This document shows positions 21,806-36,000 of a stretch of 64,000 nt of DNA, piece after piece. Every line of letters begins with the position of its first letter. The first letter of the stretch is position 1. The position numbers and the translations under genes were made by a program. This DNA is from Ancylostoma caninum. Taxonomy: Eukaryota; Nematoda; Chromadorea; Rhabditida; Ancylostomatidae. The notes under the pieces were generated by a model. It did not search any database. It saw nothing but the letters and a program-made list of their open reading frames with translations, and was not told where the DNA came from. The stretch is taken from the NCBI GenBank assembly GCA_037903475.1, contig JBAJFG010000522.1:422855-486854 (forward strand). The letters are read 5' to 3'.

Positions 21806-24800
21806 TTGACACTCTTCATTAACTGACATTCCATATGTGTCTGAATGAGCGTGCACCCGCACATTTATGGACGGGGGGATGGATGGACGAGATTTTAGTC
21901 TGTTCAAGTTGTCATGGCACCACACTCGTAATAATTGCAATTTCACAATAGATGAACTATATCCACATACAGATGCACAATACAAAAACACGGTACTGTC
22001 CATCTTATCCCAGTTGCTAAACTGATTTTCTGTTGGGAAAAGAGCAAGTGGCGTAGGTGTGAAATCTGCTTTCGTTACTGAACGTTCAATGGTTCTTCGT
22101 CCATAGCTAATAGAATCTCTGAATCAATTTTTTAAAGCGCACCTGTTAAGCACTATGATTGCTGACGTCGTTTCATTGCTTGGCCCACGAAAGTGTGGGT
22201 AATAATAGCTGCGATGAATAGAGCTGTACATTTGAACTCAAAAGGTCCGAATCATTTGTTGGCAGTAGCTTGCTGCTGTTAGCTTTATTCTGCTCTAGCA
22301 CTTCTTTTCACGCGCGCAATATTTCCGTTTAAGAGAAGAATTTTCCGGTCCAAGTTTTGATTGCAGGTAGCGCCTACAAGTGCTGCCGTGTTGTCAATTA
22401 TGTCTTACCTTTGCAGTCAACTGTAGCAATCAGCTGATTTGCTACCATTCCGACAATTTTTACGAAATCAAAAATGACATTATGGCGGTAATTGTCAGAA
22501 TCTTTTCAGTCCTTACACCATTGCGTTCCCAACATCATATTTGCGCTAATTCCTAGAATGATGACCATTCGGCCACAAAGAAAAATGTAGCCGAATTTTT
22601 CCTTCCAAGGTAGTGGATTAGTGATCTCATTAGATCCACCTGAATTTTGATCTCATCGCCAACATCTCGCCACTTTCCTTATATAAAAGGTGAAGGGCAC
22701 TACCTCTCATGCGTGCACAAGTTTGGATTCGTTAATAAGGTACATTCTACAGCGTCGCCTCAGCTTGCCATAAACTGTCAATCCCTTTAGCCCTATATGT
22801 CAAACAGGATCACATCTATCCACTGTCAACCTTATGTTTCGACCTGTCTGTGCTCCGTTCATTCGTGTAGTTTGTTGGTTAGTAGGGAGAAGTGCTTCAT
22901 TCTTCTACGCATACCTTGAACTAGACAATAAGATATCATGAGAGCCTGATACTATAAAGAAAGACCGATGATTAACTAATTGGTTCTGGATTGTATTTCT
23001 GTTGGATATTTTCCAGATCCTTTTTTTATCTGCAGCACAAAGCTGATGATCTTTCCGGGTGTTAAGAGCCATTGCGGCGATAACTTTACCGCATCTGATC
23101 AGAAGCAGACCTACGGTTCACACAATATACTTCGGTACGTTTGAGTTTCAAAACGTTTCGCAATTATGAGTTCACCTGCTCTATGAATCTGGTTGAAAGG
23201 ATGTGAAGTGCATTTTGTCAGCAAGCCGCTCTAGTGGCATGGTACCGCAGATCTCCATAAAGAGATGTTTCCTCTTGCAAGAGTTTACATGAACAGCTTT
23301 GCATCCATCCCACTGGTGGGAAATAGAAAAACAAAACGATCAGTTTTAGGGCTATTTAATTTAAATATGATCAAGGAAAAGAAGATGTACATGTTCATTG
23401 TTCTGAAACATCTGGATTGTTCAAGTCGTTCTAGTAAGAGGCAAGCCAAGGCTTGAAAGTAGGTGCGGATAGACAAGCTCAAAGACGTTTTGAAGACCGA
23501 CACGACTAGGGGAAAGGGTCATGTTTAGGGATCCTGCATATCCCTTCCCCTGTCCCACAGAAAGGTGAGGGGGGATAGGCAGATCCTGATGCAAAGAAAA
23601 TAAAATATGAACACAAACACTGGCAAGAACACACGTGCATTCAGCATTTCGTATACATCACTAATCAACTAGGGGCTCATTAACAAAACAAGGCTCGTCG
23701 AAGCACTCGAAGAATACTGCATAAACGCAAACAGCGGTTTGTGCAGTTGATATCGGGAAACAGGATCTTGATTTTTACACTTCCTACCCAAGTGGTGGTG
23801 GTGATGAATTTTTGATACTAGCCGAACCACTCGTGTAAGCTCAGAAGAAGTGGGAACATCGGTAAAACTATGACCAGTGCAATAATTATTATTTTTGGAT
23901 GAGTTTGGGTAAGCATCCACTTACCCAAGTCTGCAGTACGAACACAGCCCTGTGCCCAGATTGAGCTGCGATCCTAGGTTTGAGACATGCAAACCAGTTC
24001 ATCGCCCCCGAAACACAGCCTTCCCGGGGCGAACGCAGCTCGTGGGGCGACAAAATAAGCTTTCACCTCGCGGTGTAACTGCTGTTGAAACGTCTTCGCC
24101 CTGCGTTCATCGTCCCGGAATCTCTGAGTACGTATCATTTGCTTTTATACTCCTGGATTCCAGTGCGTAGGGGTGGTTTGGTTTATTGTACCCGTGCTTC
24201 ACTCTGGTGGAGAGTGCCACAGAATATATTGCGTTCCGACAACTTTCCTGTTGCTCTGAAAATTCCAGGCTAAATGATTTGGTGATTAAGAATGGGTATC
24301 CTGTTGATGCGGAACTGGTCCGCCATGCTACCTTGATTGTGCTATTTCAAACAGCATACAATGACAAAAACATGATCCGCTTCCTGTTGTCTCATCATGA
24401 CTTATTCCTCTCACCAAGGTTAGGGATTATTCCTCTCATGAAACAAAGGAAAGTTACAAGTTTAAAGAAGTGCTGTCATAGAGTAGTCGTTCAAGTGTAA
24501 TTTTGGTAGTCGACTCTTAGCAACGTACCGTTGTCTATTGAAATGAAGAAGAATACGATGGCGACATATGTGGAAAAATTACCGAGAGGGCCAGAAATAT
24601 GAATAATGAAAGGCCAGGGGTGTTAACTTGGGTTGGTGTAGTGAAACTACGAAAACGGAAGACTGGATGTTTATCCTCTAGACTGAAAGTGGAATAACAA
24701 GCACAAAAAACATTTTTTCCGCCACGATTCGATTCCGCCGCAACGCTATAAAACCGCATGCGCAATCCGTCCATCTTTTCGACAAAGACTGCTGTTGACA

Positions 24801-24912
24801 AGAATTGTTAAATGAAGTTCTCGAAAAAGAAGCTAACCATGGAAAAATACGAGAAAAATATTTTTCGAGCGGAAAAATAGCCTTAAAGAAGTATATATCG
24901 CTCAAATTTCAG
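21806..24912. other. No gene recognised
   Basis: About 3 kb, probably including the promoter side of gene 2. A TATATAAAAG sequence lies near 22679-22690, but no start codon or exon could be tied to it. No terminal repeats or protein motifs were found. Confidence 0.35.
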
Positions 24913-24916
24913 CACA

Positions 24917-27900
24917 GTAATCTTCCATTATGTTGTGAGGGCTCATCCACGTCACTTGCGGATCACACTAGTTATTCTCACATTCATCTGTGTATTATGT
25001 TACGTGATCATATCCCTTAATCGTACATCGAACGTTGGCATTGACGTGAGTTGTGAATTGATAATTTCACTGAATATTTTTTCAGCATTCGCTAAAATGC
25101 CAGTTATTTCATCACTAAGTCAGACGTTTGCCGGATCGTAGCCGAATCTGATTAGAGATTGGAGCCGCATATCATTTCGGATCCAACCCGTAAAACGAGA
25201 GGAGATATTTTAATTTCATATGCCATTTCGTATTGTTTTATGCTCAACTGCACGTGAGATTAGTAGTCAGCTTATTTAAACGGCCAACGTTTCGGAGCTA
25301 TCTCCTTCCTCAGGGCCTCGTGACACGTCACTGATGTTGGGTAGCGCCTAGAGTTTTACATTCGAAAATATTTTTCGAATATTCAAATATTCGAATTTTC
25401 GAATTTTTGGGACCCCGAACTTTCGAGTATTCGAATTTCCGAATTTTTGTGAACCATCGAATTTTAGAATATCCGAACCTTCGGATCTTCTGAATCCCCC
25501 GATTTTTGAATATTCGAATTTTCGAATTTTTGCGAAACACCAAATTTTCGAGCATTCGAAGTTTCGAATATTCGAATGCTCGAATATTTATTCGAATAGC
25601 ATTCCATTTGGCAAAAATATTTTGTACCTATGCATGTAGGCGAACAAGGCGATATGTTTGCCAATCACAAAGGGCGTGAAAGTTTTCGGGTAGTGAGTTT
25701 CACTTGCCGTTTTGGAATTTCTCACAACCTTCTCATGAGTGGAAGATTGTGCTGCTGTGGAGTTGGCCCCTTATCGGTTTTAGAATTGCAACTGGTTAAA
25801 ACTTCTAAGCTTAAGAACGCCTATCTCAATTGAGGTCTGTAACCATCACTGAAGGATCGTAGAGTTGATGAAACTCGTCGTCCGTGAAAAGGCTTTCGCT
25901 TTAATATCTGTGTGTTGTAGTTCAACAAAACGTGTCATGGTAGTGAATGTAGAGGTATTGAGGCGGTAAGAATAATGTTGGGTACATAGAATAGTGGTTC
26001 AGTTACCTTAATCATGAATGAGCTTCCAGCCAACGAAAAAACGTCAGCGATATAAAAAACATTGCGTGTTACCCCGTTCCTCATTGTTGTTTCTGTTTAC
26101 CAACTGCATGCTTGTACGTTGAATGTCAAAAGCAACAGAACTTCTATAACAAGAAGTCGGAGTATGTTTGGGAAGAAAAGATTAAGAGGATCTCAAGATT
26201 TTGTGTGAACTTTGATTTCCATAACTAATGGTTATGTACTTAGAAAGAGTTTAAACGAAGCAGTAGCCGGAAATCTGCTAAATATAGGGGAAAATGCTGT
26301 GTAAAACTTATTATTATAGTTTGCAGTTCACTTACCTCACTTGTATAGTTCTGGAGGAAAGGCTTGAATCAGAAGTTTAGTTGAAACTGCTTGTTTCTCA
26401 AGTGTCTAGAAAAGTACATACGTGGGTTTCCGGAAAGATCTTCGTCGCCAATGTCGTATACCTCGTAGGATTGCAGTTTCAAAGCTTTCAAATACAGTTG
26501 GTGGCTTTCGAATGCGTGCAAATATATGAGCAGGTTTTTGGGACAATTGAGGTTGAGATGAGAAATTGGACTGGGGTAACAATTGGAATGGTTCTTCAGC
26601 GAGAAAATGGAACTGACATAACAGTTGCGACGCAACAATACCAAATATCCGAATTTTCGACCTAAAATTTTCGAATATTCGAATTTTCGAACAATCCCTG
26701 CCACTCGAATTTTCGAATATTCGAACTTTCGAATTTTTCGGAACCTCCGAATTTTCGAATTTTCGAATATTCGAACATTTGAATAAATATTCGAATTTTA
26801 TTCGATTCGGTCACCCGGCGCTACCCACCATCAGTGCCGTGTCGCGAGGCCCTGAAGAAGGAGAAAGCTCCGAAACGTTGGCCGTTTAAATAATCTGACT
26901 ACTAATCTCGCGTGCAGTTGAACATAAAACAATACGAAATTCAAGTCATGCCGAGATTCATAAACAGCCGATACTGGAAGCTCATATGCCATTGTTATTC
27001 AGTTGCCGATTGGTGGTAACACGTTCACCACTCGGAGATAACAGGCTTCCGAATTCCGAGGGTAAGCATGAGTGTGAGAGGGTCCAAATACGGGCAGAAA
27101 CTGTAGCTCTTTTAGTTGCAGCAGCGTCAAAGCCTAATTCTTTCCCCACACGATATGCCATCCTGCCGCACAGACTGCTGTTCGGGAAGAGTTCATTTTC
27201 AGGCCCCAGTAGAGAGTCATAAATTCGGCAGCTCTTTCTTAACGCAAAGCAGAGGTAGTTATGTTCCTGGCACGGATGGGGTACATGCATGCTCACCCAA
27301 GCTTACCAACAAATGTCTGAATACGCATGCGCTTTCTGCGGCAGCGGCTCCACAGCGAACCTTTTCATCCGCGCAACGACCACATTCTGCGCATCTCCTT
27401 CAAATGATTGCTCCAGACTTGAGTGGGCCTCAGCCAGTCAGATGAGGCCTATTGGTCTCACCTCGTCTGTGTCGAATTGTGGCCACGACTAAGCTCTGAC
27501 GTCCAACCACCTGTTCATAACAGTTTGCTAACCTGAGTTGACGTGTGAAGCCGTTGACCTTAACGATTGACCACGCCAAGACTTGTTAGCGAATGCTGCA
27601 GCCGTCTCGGGCAGCCAGCACAGCTTGGAGCGATCTGCCTCCGGACTCCAAAATCTTAACCAGTTCCACTCTTTCGAAAACGAGGAGTTCGTCGCTTTTG
27701 AGCCTGTTGATATAAATTATTGAGATCAACATGGCAAGAAGGTCTAGGACATGTTTATGTCTCTAACTGGCGGTATGCAGTAGGCCCCTGCCTTTAATTC
27801 TGGAAGACGAGAAATCGCAAATGGGGACTGTAACCACGACATTTATATTGCAATTACTAAGGCCCATGATGGTTAGATACAGTCATCTCTCCATCAACGC

Positions 27901-29991
27901 TGCAATGCTCTGGCTTGCGAAAAGCTTGAACTGCAAACGTCATCTGGAAAAGTGCTTTGCGCAACAACCTAGTAATCTAGTACTGTGACTGCGAAGCAAT
28001 CTACGTTCTCCTCCATAGCCGCTTCTTGGTGGGTGATTAACATAGAAATCATAGCTGAAAGGTGATTTGATATGATTCGATGACATGGCGTCGTAAGACA
28101 AATATCTATCCATGCAATAAGCGATGAGGTGAGCAAAAGGGACTTCGTACCTGGGACTTGGACCTTGGTTGATTAATCATCCACTTCTTTGTAAATTAGA
28201 GCAAAGAAGGGAGATTAAACCTTTCTTCCATTTCATTAATTCCAGAACATTTCTTTCATTAATTCCATTAATTCTGACTGAAATAAGAGTAAAATTAATA
28301 TTTGTTTTAGAAATTAAACTTGAAAAAGTACCCAGCAGTACCCACAGCATCGTTGGCGCTGAATGGATCCTGCTCAAACTTCACAGAAAGATTACGAATA
28401 CTACTCCTACTCTTACTGTCGTAGGACATTGGAATCAATTGATTTTGTCAAGAGTTTGTGGGGTTATCATGCAAAAATTCTGCCAAAAGCACTGCTTTCA
28501 GCGCTTACAAAGGGACAGGTTCTGCACGGATATTTCTGGAAACAGGCACATGACTGCAAATGGCAATGTACTACCTAACTTAGAAGATAATCTGATTCAG
28601 TTGATTTTGATAGGAGTTATACCTGAAAAAGTACTTTGCAGTACTCACAGCACTGTTGGTACTGAACGGATCCTGCTCGAACTTTATAGTAAAATTACGA
28701 GTACGACTCTAGCATCAGTTGTCAGAGGAAATAGGAATTGTTTGTTTTTGAAACGAGTTTGTCTGCCTACAGCACTGCTGTCAGCACTCATAAAAGGGCA
28801 GGTTCTGCACGGATCCGGCTGGAAATAGGCATAAAGCTGCTTCTGGCAATGCTGTATCCAAATTCACAAAAGAATTGGATTCAATTGATTTTGGTAGGAG
28901 TTATAGGTGAAAACGTACCTCGCAGTACCCACAGCGCCGTTGGTACTGAATGGATCCTGTTCAAACCTTGTGGTGGGATTACGAGTACGGCTCTACTGCC
29001 AACTGCCAGAGAAAATTGGAATTATTTGATTTTGAAAGGAGATATTGCTCAGGAGTCCTCTGAACCCTAAATTTACCCTAAAATTTAGGGTTCAGCACCG
29101 GTTCAGAGAATTTTCGTCAAACAGCTTTCTCTAAAACCAAATATTTCCAATTATAGTGGGCTAGGGGAGAGGCTGCTCGTTCCAGTGAGAAATAAAATTG
29201 CCTCATTTATTCAGTTACAGCGGGAAAAAATAGCTAAAAAAACGGTCTTCAACACCACTTGGATACAATTCCTTCAAATAACTTCTTCAAAAATCAATTA
29301 TTTCCAATTACATTCGCACTGTACGATTCAAGAAACATTGCTCTACCAAGCCAATGGCAGAAGCCTCCAAAACCTCCATCCCTTCGTAAATTTTAGCCGG
29401 AAATTTAAAAATTATATGACGGTGCCGACGTGTTAACGTGCTCCACCACCAGTGTACTTGTTAACACTTGTTAACTGGTGTGAACATTTCGATGTGCATT
29501 GAAAACACGAAATCAATGTTCTTCACAGAAACTTGTTTCAATTTGTTTACAGTCGGGGCTTCCTAGGTTCTTGGCTAGGTCAGAGGGGACTTCGTAATTT
29601 TTTCTGCTCAGGCTAAGCTTGTGCCGAACTCTGTGCGTTTCTAATGTTAAAAATGGGGGAAGGTTCGGTATTCAATCCCTAGGGCATCTGAGAATGCTAT
29701 ATATATATATATATATATATCAGTGGCGGACGCAGGGGGGGGGGGGGGCGCGCCCCCCCCCGAGAATGGGTCGCCAAATTTTCGAAATTACTTTACAATA
29801 CAAATAAAAATCTTGTGTTAGTTTATTTTTAATTGTTTATTTTTATTATTATTTTTAATATATTTTTATTTATTGTTTATTATTATAATTAATATTATTA
29901 TTAATTTTATTTTCCGTCTGGGTCCCCAAAACGGCGGAGACCCCACTTTTCTTCCCACGCCCCCCCTCCCGCCCACTTTCTGCGTCCGCCA

Positions 29992-30025
<34 letters not shown>

Positions 30026-33000
30026 GCACACTCGTTTGACGTACGTGCATATATATGATGAAAGACAGCACCAGTCGTATCGCTCGCGCAGCTCAGCCAC
30101 GTTCATGGCCTCATGTAGATCGTGCGTTCTTCGTTCTGAGGATGTTTACGCCGAATTGGCTGCTCTGCATGGAAAGTGCTCTGCAAGTAGATGCGTGCGC
30201 CTGACTAGCAGAAATTGCCCTTCAGATAGCATTCATAAATGTTTGCTCCGAACCAAAGTTGAAACTATTGGGAACACTGATTTCTAAAGAAACATTGTTT
30301 CTGAAATTAGAGCACTGTTTTTTAAAGCCATATATCGAATGTAATTAAAGCTTCACATTGTGGACCATCCTGAGCCCTTGAATCCGCTACAACTAGACTA
30401 GCAATACAATTCAGATTGTGAGCGACAGAAGCATCGAGGCAGTGAACATCAGGGCAAGAACAATGTTTGGCAACGTTGCATTTTTGGATCCTGTAAGTAG
30501 TTTCACCTCTATGTATAGCAGCAAAAAGCAACTTTGGTGATCCCCATCGAGAGTCATAAAACCTATTCGTTGTATCAGGCCTCAAGTACGCATTTTTTGT
30601 AATTTGTGTTCCATTTCTTTCAGGGTGATTTACCAAGTGCTTATTGTTACTCAAAAACGCTTCTCTTCTTTTGCAAACATTTTTTAAGAGCAATTCAGTT
30701 CTATCCTGATTTGTTGCATAAAAAGTGAAAATGCAAGAAGGGAAAGGACCCGCTTCCAATGCCTGGTTCATTTTTTGTTTTGCCGTAATCAGGAAGCGGG
30801 TTCAGATCAGGGATGTGCCGAAGTAAAATTCAAATTCCCGTAAAACGTAAAACGGAAGGCCAAAAATGGGTGGAAAACGGAAAGCGTAAAACGGAAAACG
30901 GAAAATTCCGCACACCCCTGGTTCAGATTCTCAATACGTTTGTGCTCATTACGGAGAGTACGTTATAGCCAACAATACAATTCGAAGCTGGTTAGGACTG
31001 CAAGCAGAGAACCGGAAAAGGACAAAATGGGCGTAGCTCGGCTTAAGGAGGGTGAATTTGCGTGCGGTAGACAAGATTTTGGGGTTGTCTCCTCTCCTGT
31101 ATTCACTGCACCCATCGACGTCGAACTTTGCATTCCTGAAGCAAGCGGAGATGGCAGATGGGTAGACGAGGGGCTGAGAGAAGAGAAAACATAAAAATCG
31201 ATGGAAAGACAACAATGGACAATGTGCAGACAGAAATTCCAACAACTTAAACCAATAGAAGAAGGATAAATAATTTGAGAAAAGATGTAATATTTGGTGC
31301 ATGCAAAAGTTCCGGGGCAGTTGATGGTAGTTCACGGTTTCACATAGTTTTGCTCCTTGCGGTTGCAATATCCTGCAACCCATTTTTCAATGCACGATGG
31401 TAGCTGAAACATCTGTTATCTACCCACGCTTGGTTCGGATTTATTCCACAGCCCTGCTGTGTTTTAGGTATGAAACCAATACCAGGTACATGGAACTAAT
31501 TCGTGGGATTTCGTTTATCAATTCAAATCCGAAAGATCAGAGAGGGGACCGCACACAAGATAGATAATGTATTCATAATGTGTTTTTGTAGGGTATCTTC
31601 CAAAATTCCAGGAGCTCGTCGTTTCTTAGTCAGGGGTATCAAAAAGTTTCCGGACTGAACCACTTGCAGAATAGCTGCCACAGTGAAATTTTAGCCTAAA
31701 TAAACATGCATCCATCGAAGACCAAAACACTCTTCATCTTGTCATTTTATTGAACTTACCCAATTTTATGAGAATTTTTATCAGCCAAATATAAACACCC
31801 AACGTAGACTCTTTTTCGTTATTTTTTTCGTTACGTTGAGGTGCCGTTTTAGATTTTCTCACGGGTTCTAGTATTTAGTCCCCAGACCCCCTTCACAAAC
31901 TGGCCGAATCAGCAAAATGCTTTCGCATTGTCATGAAGCAATACAATTTTGTGGAAAGTGATGTCTCATTGAAGAGCCTGACTTCAAGGGGTTGAATTTC
32001 TACAGTCATTTTTCTTGACTCGTTTCCGAAAAGTGTGGATCAAAGTAGCGTTGTAACAATCCACTTCGTTGAGGTGTACATGCAGGTGGTTAGGTGACAA
32101 AATCTTTTCTCTATCGCACAGAACTTTGGGCAAGACATTTTCACCAGCGCTTCCGTGTTCGATCGCACTGCTCCCAGAGATTCACCTGTTCTGACCCAGT
32201 ACTCCGCGCTTGGGACTTCAAATCTTGGCAGCGAATTTGCGACTTATCGGCAGTCAAGATACTACAGAATATCCTTTCAGCTTTCTACAGAACTTCCAGA
32301 AATCTTCTTTGAATATTCAACTGGAATTTTTTTGTTGGACGCCGAAAAGGTTTTAGAGACTCAATGTTTTGCGAAGGTTAAAATTCTTAGATGGTGGCCT
32401 AAAAAATTACCAAAGGAAGTTTTGAATAGCCTAGGTCCTTGCGCACGTATTGCACCTAAATCCTGTCTGCGACGCTTAGTGATTTTTTCTACAGCGACAG
32501 TAATCTGTCTTCGTCTTGTCTCTTGCTGTCCTGCTCGTTGATCAGAGGTCGCTCTGTTTCTGACCGATTGTCACTCCAGTAAAAATATTGAGTTCCGAAA
32601 TTTTATGTGGGAATGCTAGAAGACTTCCTGTTCGCTTAGAATTCAGGAGCGGATTTAGATCTTGTTCAATAAATTTCGTTTACAAAACAAAAATTCGTCG
32701 GTTGCTCCTCGCTGGATACACATTTCTTGAGCGATTACCATACCTTGGCTTGAATAAAACGTTCTTATTCCTGGGAAGTTTAACGAAATCTCATGAAACT
32801 TTGCAAATTAACATGAAAGGCTTTACCCTACATGGCGCTCTCAAAGGAGTACAGAAATATGGAATAGGCAAGCGGAGGCCGGGAACTTTTTGATACCCCT
32901 GTAATTCGGAGCTGAGGGGACTGAGGGGAGATCTTGGAAAATGGTCCACAGCTTGTCAGCAAGTTGACCCTCGTAAATGTTTCCGTAAAGAGCAGGTTGA

Positions 33001-36000
33001 ATCAGTCCTAAGGCAATGTCAGGAGAGATTACTGGGAAATTAGCGAAATTAGTCAGCAGTGTAGCGTCACACGAATAAACTTGGTAAGAAGGACAAGATG
33101 AATAGATGAATTTTGTGTGAGCTAAGGGAAAACACCTATGTCGACACCTAGAAGTCCGCAAATATTCGAGCTACAGATATTCTAACAACCCGTTTCTCGA
33201 AGGGAATGTTATTTTTGATAGAAAGTAGATCATGTATGACCATGGATGCAGATCTAGGCTCCATCGACCCACCTAAAATTTAGGGGAACCATCGCTACAT
33301 CTTCAAAGATTTATTTGAGCTTTTGTTCCCTGCAAATTGAGTCATGCGCAGCAAGTCTTTACCAATCGTGCGTAGAACACTTGCCGAGTAATACGCTGCT
33401 CTTTGAAAACTAATCAACGGAAATATTAGGCCAACATAGGCGGACCGACGTGGTCCGCTGCTGCTGCAGAACTATTCATACTAGCACACCCAACCTATAA
33501 AGGATTGGCCGTTTGGTCTCCTAAATTCTAGCTTACCGTGTATATTCCCTAGATGAGTCTCCAAGAAAAAATCCTATTATCACGATTCTGAGACTACACA
33601 TCTGGTGTATGGTTTTAATATACAGATGAATCCCATTCAAAAATGACGTTCATCGCTCCTCCGAATATTAGCCCTTCAAATTTTGAGATTTTGATTAAAT
33701 CTTTCTTATTTCGTGTAGACAACTTTAACAGATGTCAGTGCTCTATAATTTGAACGAAACATTTGGTTTTGAGGAGAGTTGCAGCTTTTTAAAAAATTAG
33801 GTGCAACTGCGGTGGAACTTTTGCACGCACCTAACACTTACAATTAGGAAACACCATTGCTTATACCAAACAAGACATGCCGCCCTCTCCCAGAACTCAG
33901 AAGACTGCGGAGCGATGTAGTCAGGAATACTCATTTTCATTGTCGGCGTGGTTGGAGAACATTTTCCTTGCGAAATAAGCACTTAGAACTTTAGAAGAAT
34001 TGGCGAAGATGGCAGCCAAGTAGCGAAACTCATAGACAATACCATGAGTTGGGAAACGTTTGTCAGCAAAATTATTGAAATTTGAACTCACTAGCCGAAC
34101 ACTGTTGCAAAAGATAGAAATTTGCGAATTGCGAGGATTACTTCACTTATTTCCGGGTCTTTTAGTGAAAATGATGGAAAGACACAGCGGTGAGTTCCAT
34201 GAAGGGAAGTATCACCTTCAACTGCAAAATCCAGCGAAAAGCCTCAAAACAGCAGAAAAGTGTCTCGAGAAGCGCTTGTCTCGGTTTTTCCAACAGAGTA
34301 GCTGCTAACAAGGGCTCGCAAGCAAGTCAAAAAAATTCTCTTGGATCTTCTTCCTTGCGATACTGGAGCAAAATTGCGAAAAAGACAGAAGTTGAAGCCG
34401 TGATGAGTGGACTCTCCAAGGGCATAGTAACCTCTGACCGAAAGAGACAGCTTATATACCCACAAAAACAAAATGTCTGGTTTGCTCTACAAGAATCTCA
34501 CTATCTGTCATACTACATCTGAGGGAAAACAGGGTTTTGAAAAAATCGATAAAATATTTGCACAACTCCATATACTTCATCAGATTTCTCCTGCAAAATC
34601 GCTATGTAAGTAGTAATTACTTTCAATCTGCCTTCAGCTACTGCAACTTCTGAACTACACTATCGTGCCAGATCAAAGTATATGCGTTGGTAAAGAATTT
34701 GTTGTTGTTGTTCATATAAGAGCGGAAGATGAAATGTGGAGGAACAAATGGCGCGAAACATATGGCGATTCGCTATTGATGCAAAAGGTACTTAGTTTAC
34801 CAACTTTCAAAAATCCTGTATGAAAAATTTATTATTGCAAATATTGTTTGTATTCGGACCCAAAGCAGTAAACCGAGTATGCACCTTTGAAATCTATAAA
34901 AGCCGAGCGAAAGCGCTGCTTCGCATCGCTTTCTCTCGGGCCCGTGTGCCACGTTACTTTTGGGCCATCTGAACCCACAAGAAATAATAAAACCGAGCGA
35001 AAGAATAAGTTTGAAGAAAAGTGCCGCTCCGCGACTTCGACCGTCCGCTGTGACCGGCACCGGCTACAGGACAGAGTCGCATATGGTGCGATAGAGCAAC
35101 TCAGAATAATAATAAAAATAATAAATCCTCAGAATAAAGTTGATGCAGTCGGTTCATATCCGCGCTCTCATTTTTGGGATATTTTCAATACTAGGCTATG
35201 GCTGGTCAAATTCAACTGTAAAGTTCCGTGATACACTTCGCAACATCCATTCTGTCCTTAACAAAATAGAACTTGCAGCCAAAATGGTAAAACCTCACGT
35301 TGCTGATGTGTAATAGCGAGAAATTCAATATTCTGCAAATGTATAGTGGCAAGGAATTCAGTATCTCATCTGTAATGATTGTTGCTTTTATATCTCGAGA
35401 CCTTGACTTGAGATTTGAATTATCCAAGTTGATCAAACATCGGAAATGAGCTTCAGCTTCTGAGGCGTTGGAAAACGCAAACGTACAGTGGAAGCTTTCA
35501 GTTCATGTACGCCCTTATATTCTCTGTTGGGCTCCCGAAATCCCCAAAACAACAAGAAGAGCTGAGAAATGAGAGCCGCGTCCACGGGGATGTCTTGCAA
35601 GCAAATTATATGGACACTTACCGGAATCTCACCCTGAAGGTACGTTTACAACACTTCTGAATGAAAGATAAACGGTAAATGGTGGAACATCACTCAGAGC
35701 TTTGCCGGCGAGCGAGTTCTCGCCGATCGCTGTGCGAGCTCGCAATGATATTAGCTTGTTGCGAAATTGATTGCCGAAGTGGACACACCAGTTCAAAATG
35801 TTTTAACTCGGCTCAAACACAATTTTTTTCATCGCTTCAGCAACCGTTCAAGTCAGTAGATCCTCCCTGACTATTCCACGAGGATTGCGTGCCTCCACTA
35901 CTAAAACCGAGATCACAAGGATCCGCAAGCTTTTGGAAGGAGATTTCAGCATGCTCTAGATCAGCAATCTGCTGCTGTCGCAAGATTGCATCTGGAGCTC

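Larger units (their letters stand above)
25235..26950. mobile_element. Inverted pair of Penelope-type terminal repeats
   Basis: 25235-25350 is the inverted complement of 26819-26950. Shared landmarks are CTGCACG(T/C)GAGATTAGTAGTCAG, GGCCAACGTTTCGGAGCT and GGTAGCGCC/GGCGCTACCC. Each end has a hammerhead-like motif. Inside each end is a TTCGAATATTCGAA-rich tract in mirror order; the middle kilobase has no RT or nuclease remnant. It is a non-autonomous or hollowed-out PLE derivative within intron 1 of gene 2. Confidence 0.75.

Noticed and set aside
28169..28828. 219-codon plus-strand frame
   Set aside because: Covers a tandem repeat and has internal repeat copies at matching intervals; no domain and no splice or start context.
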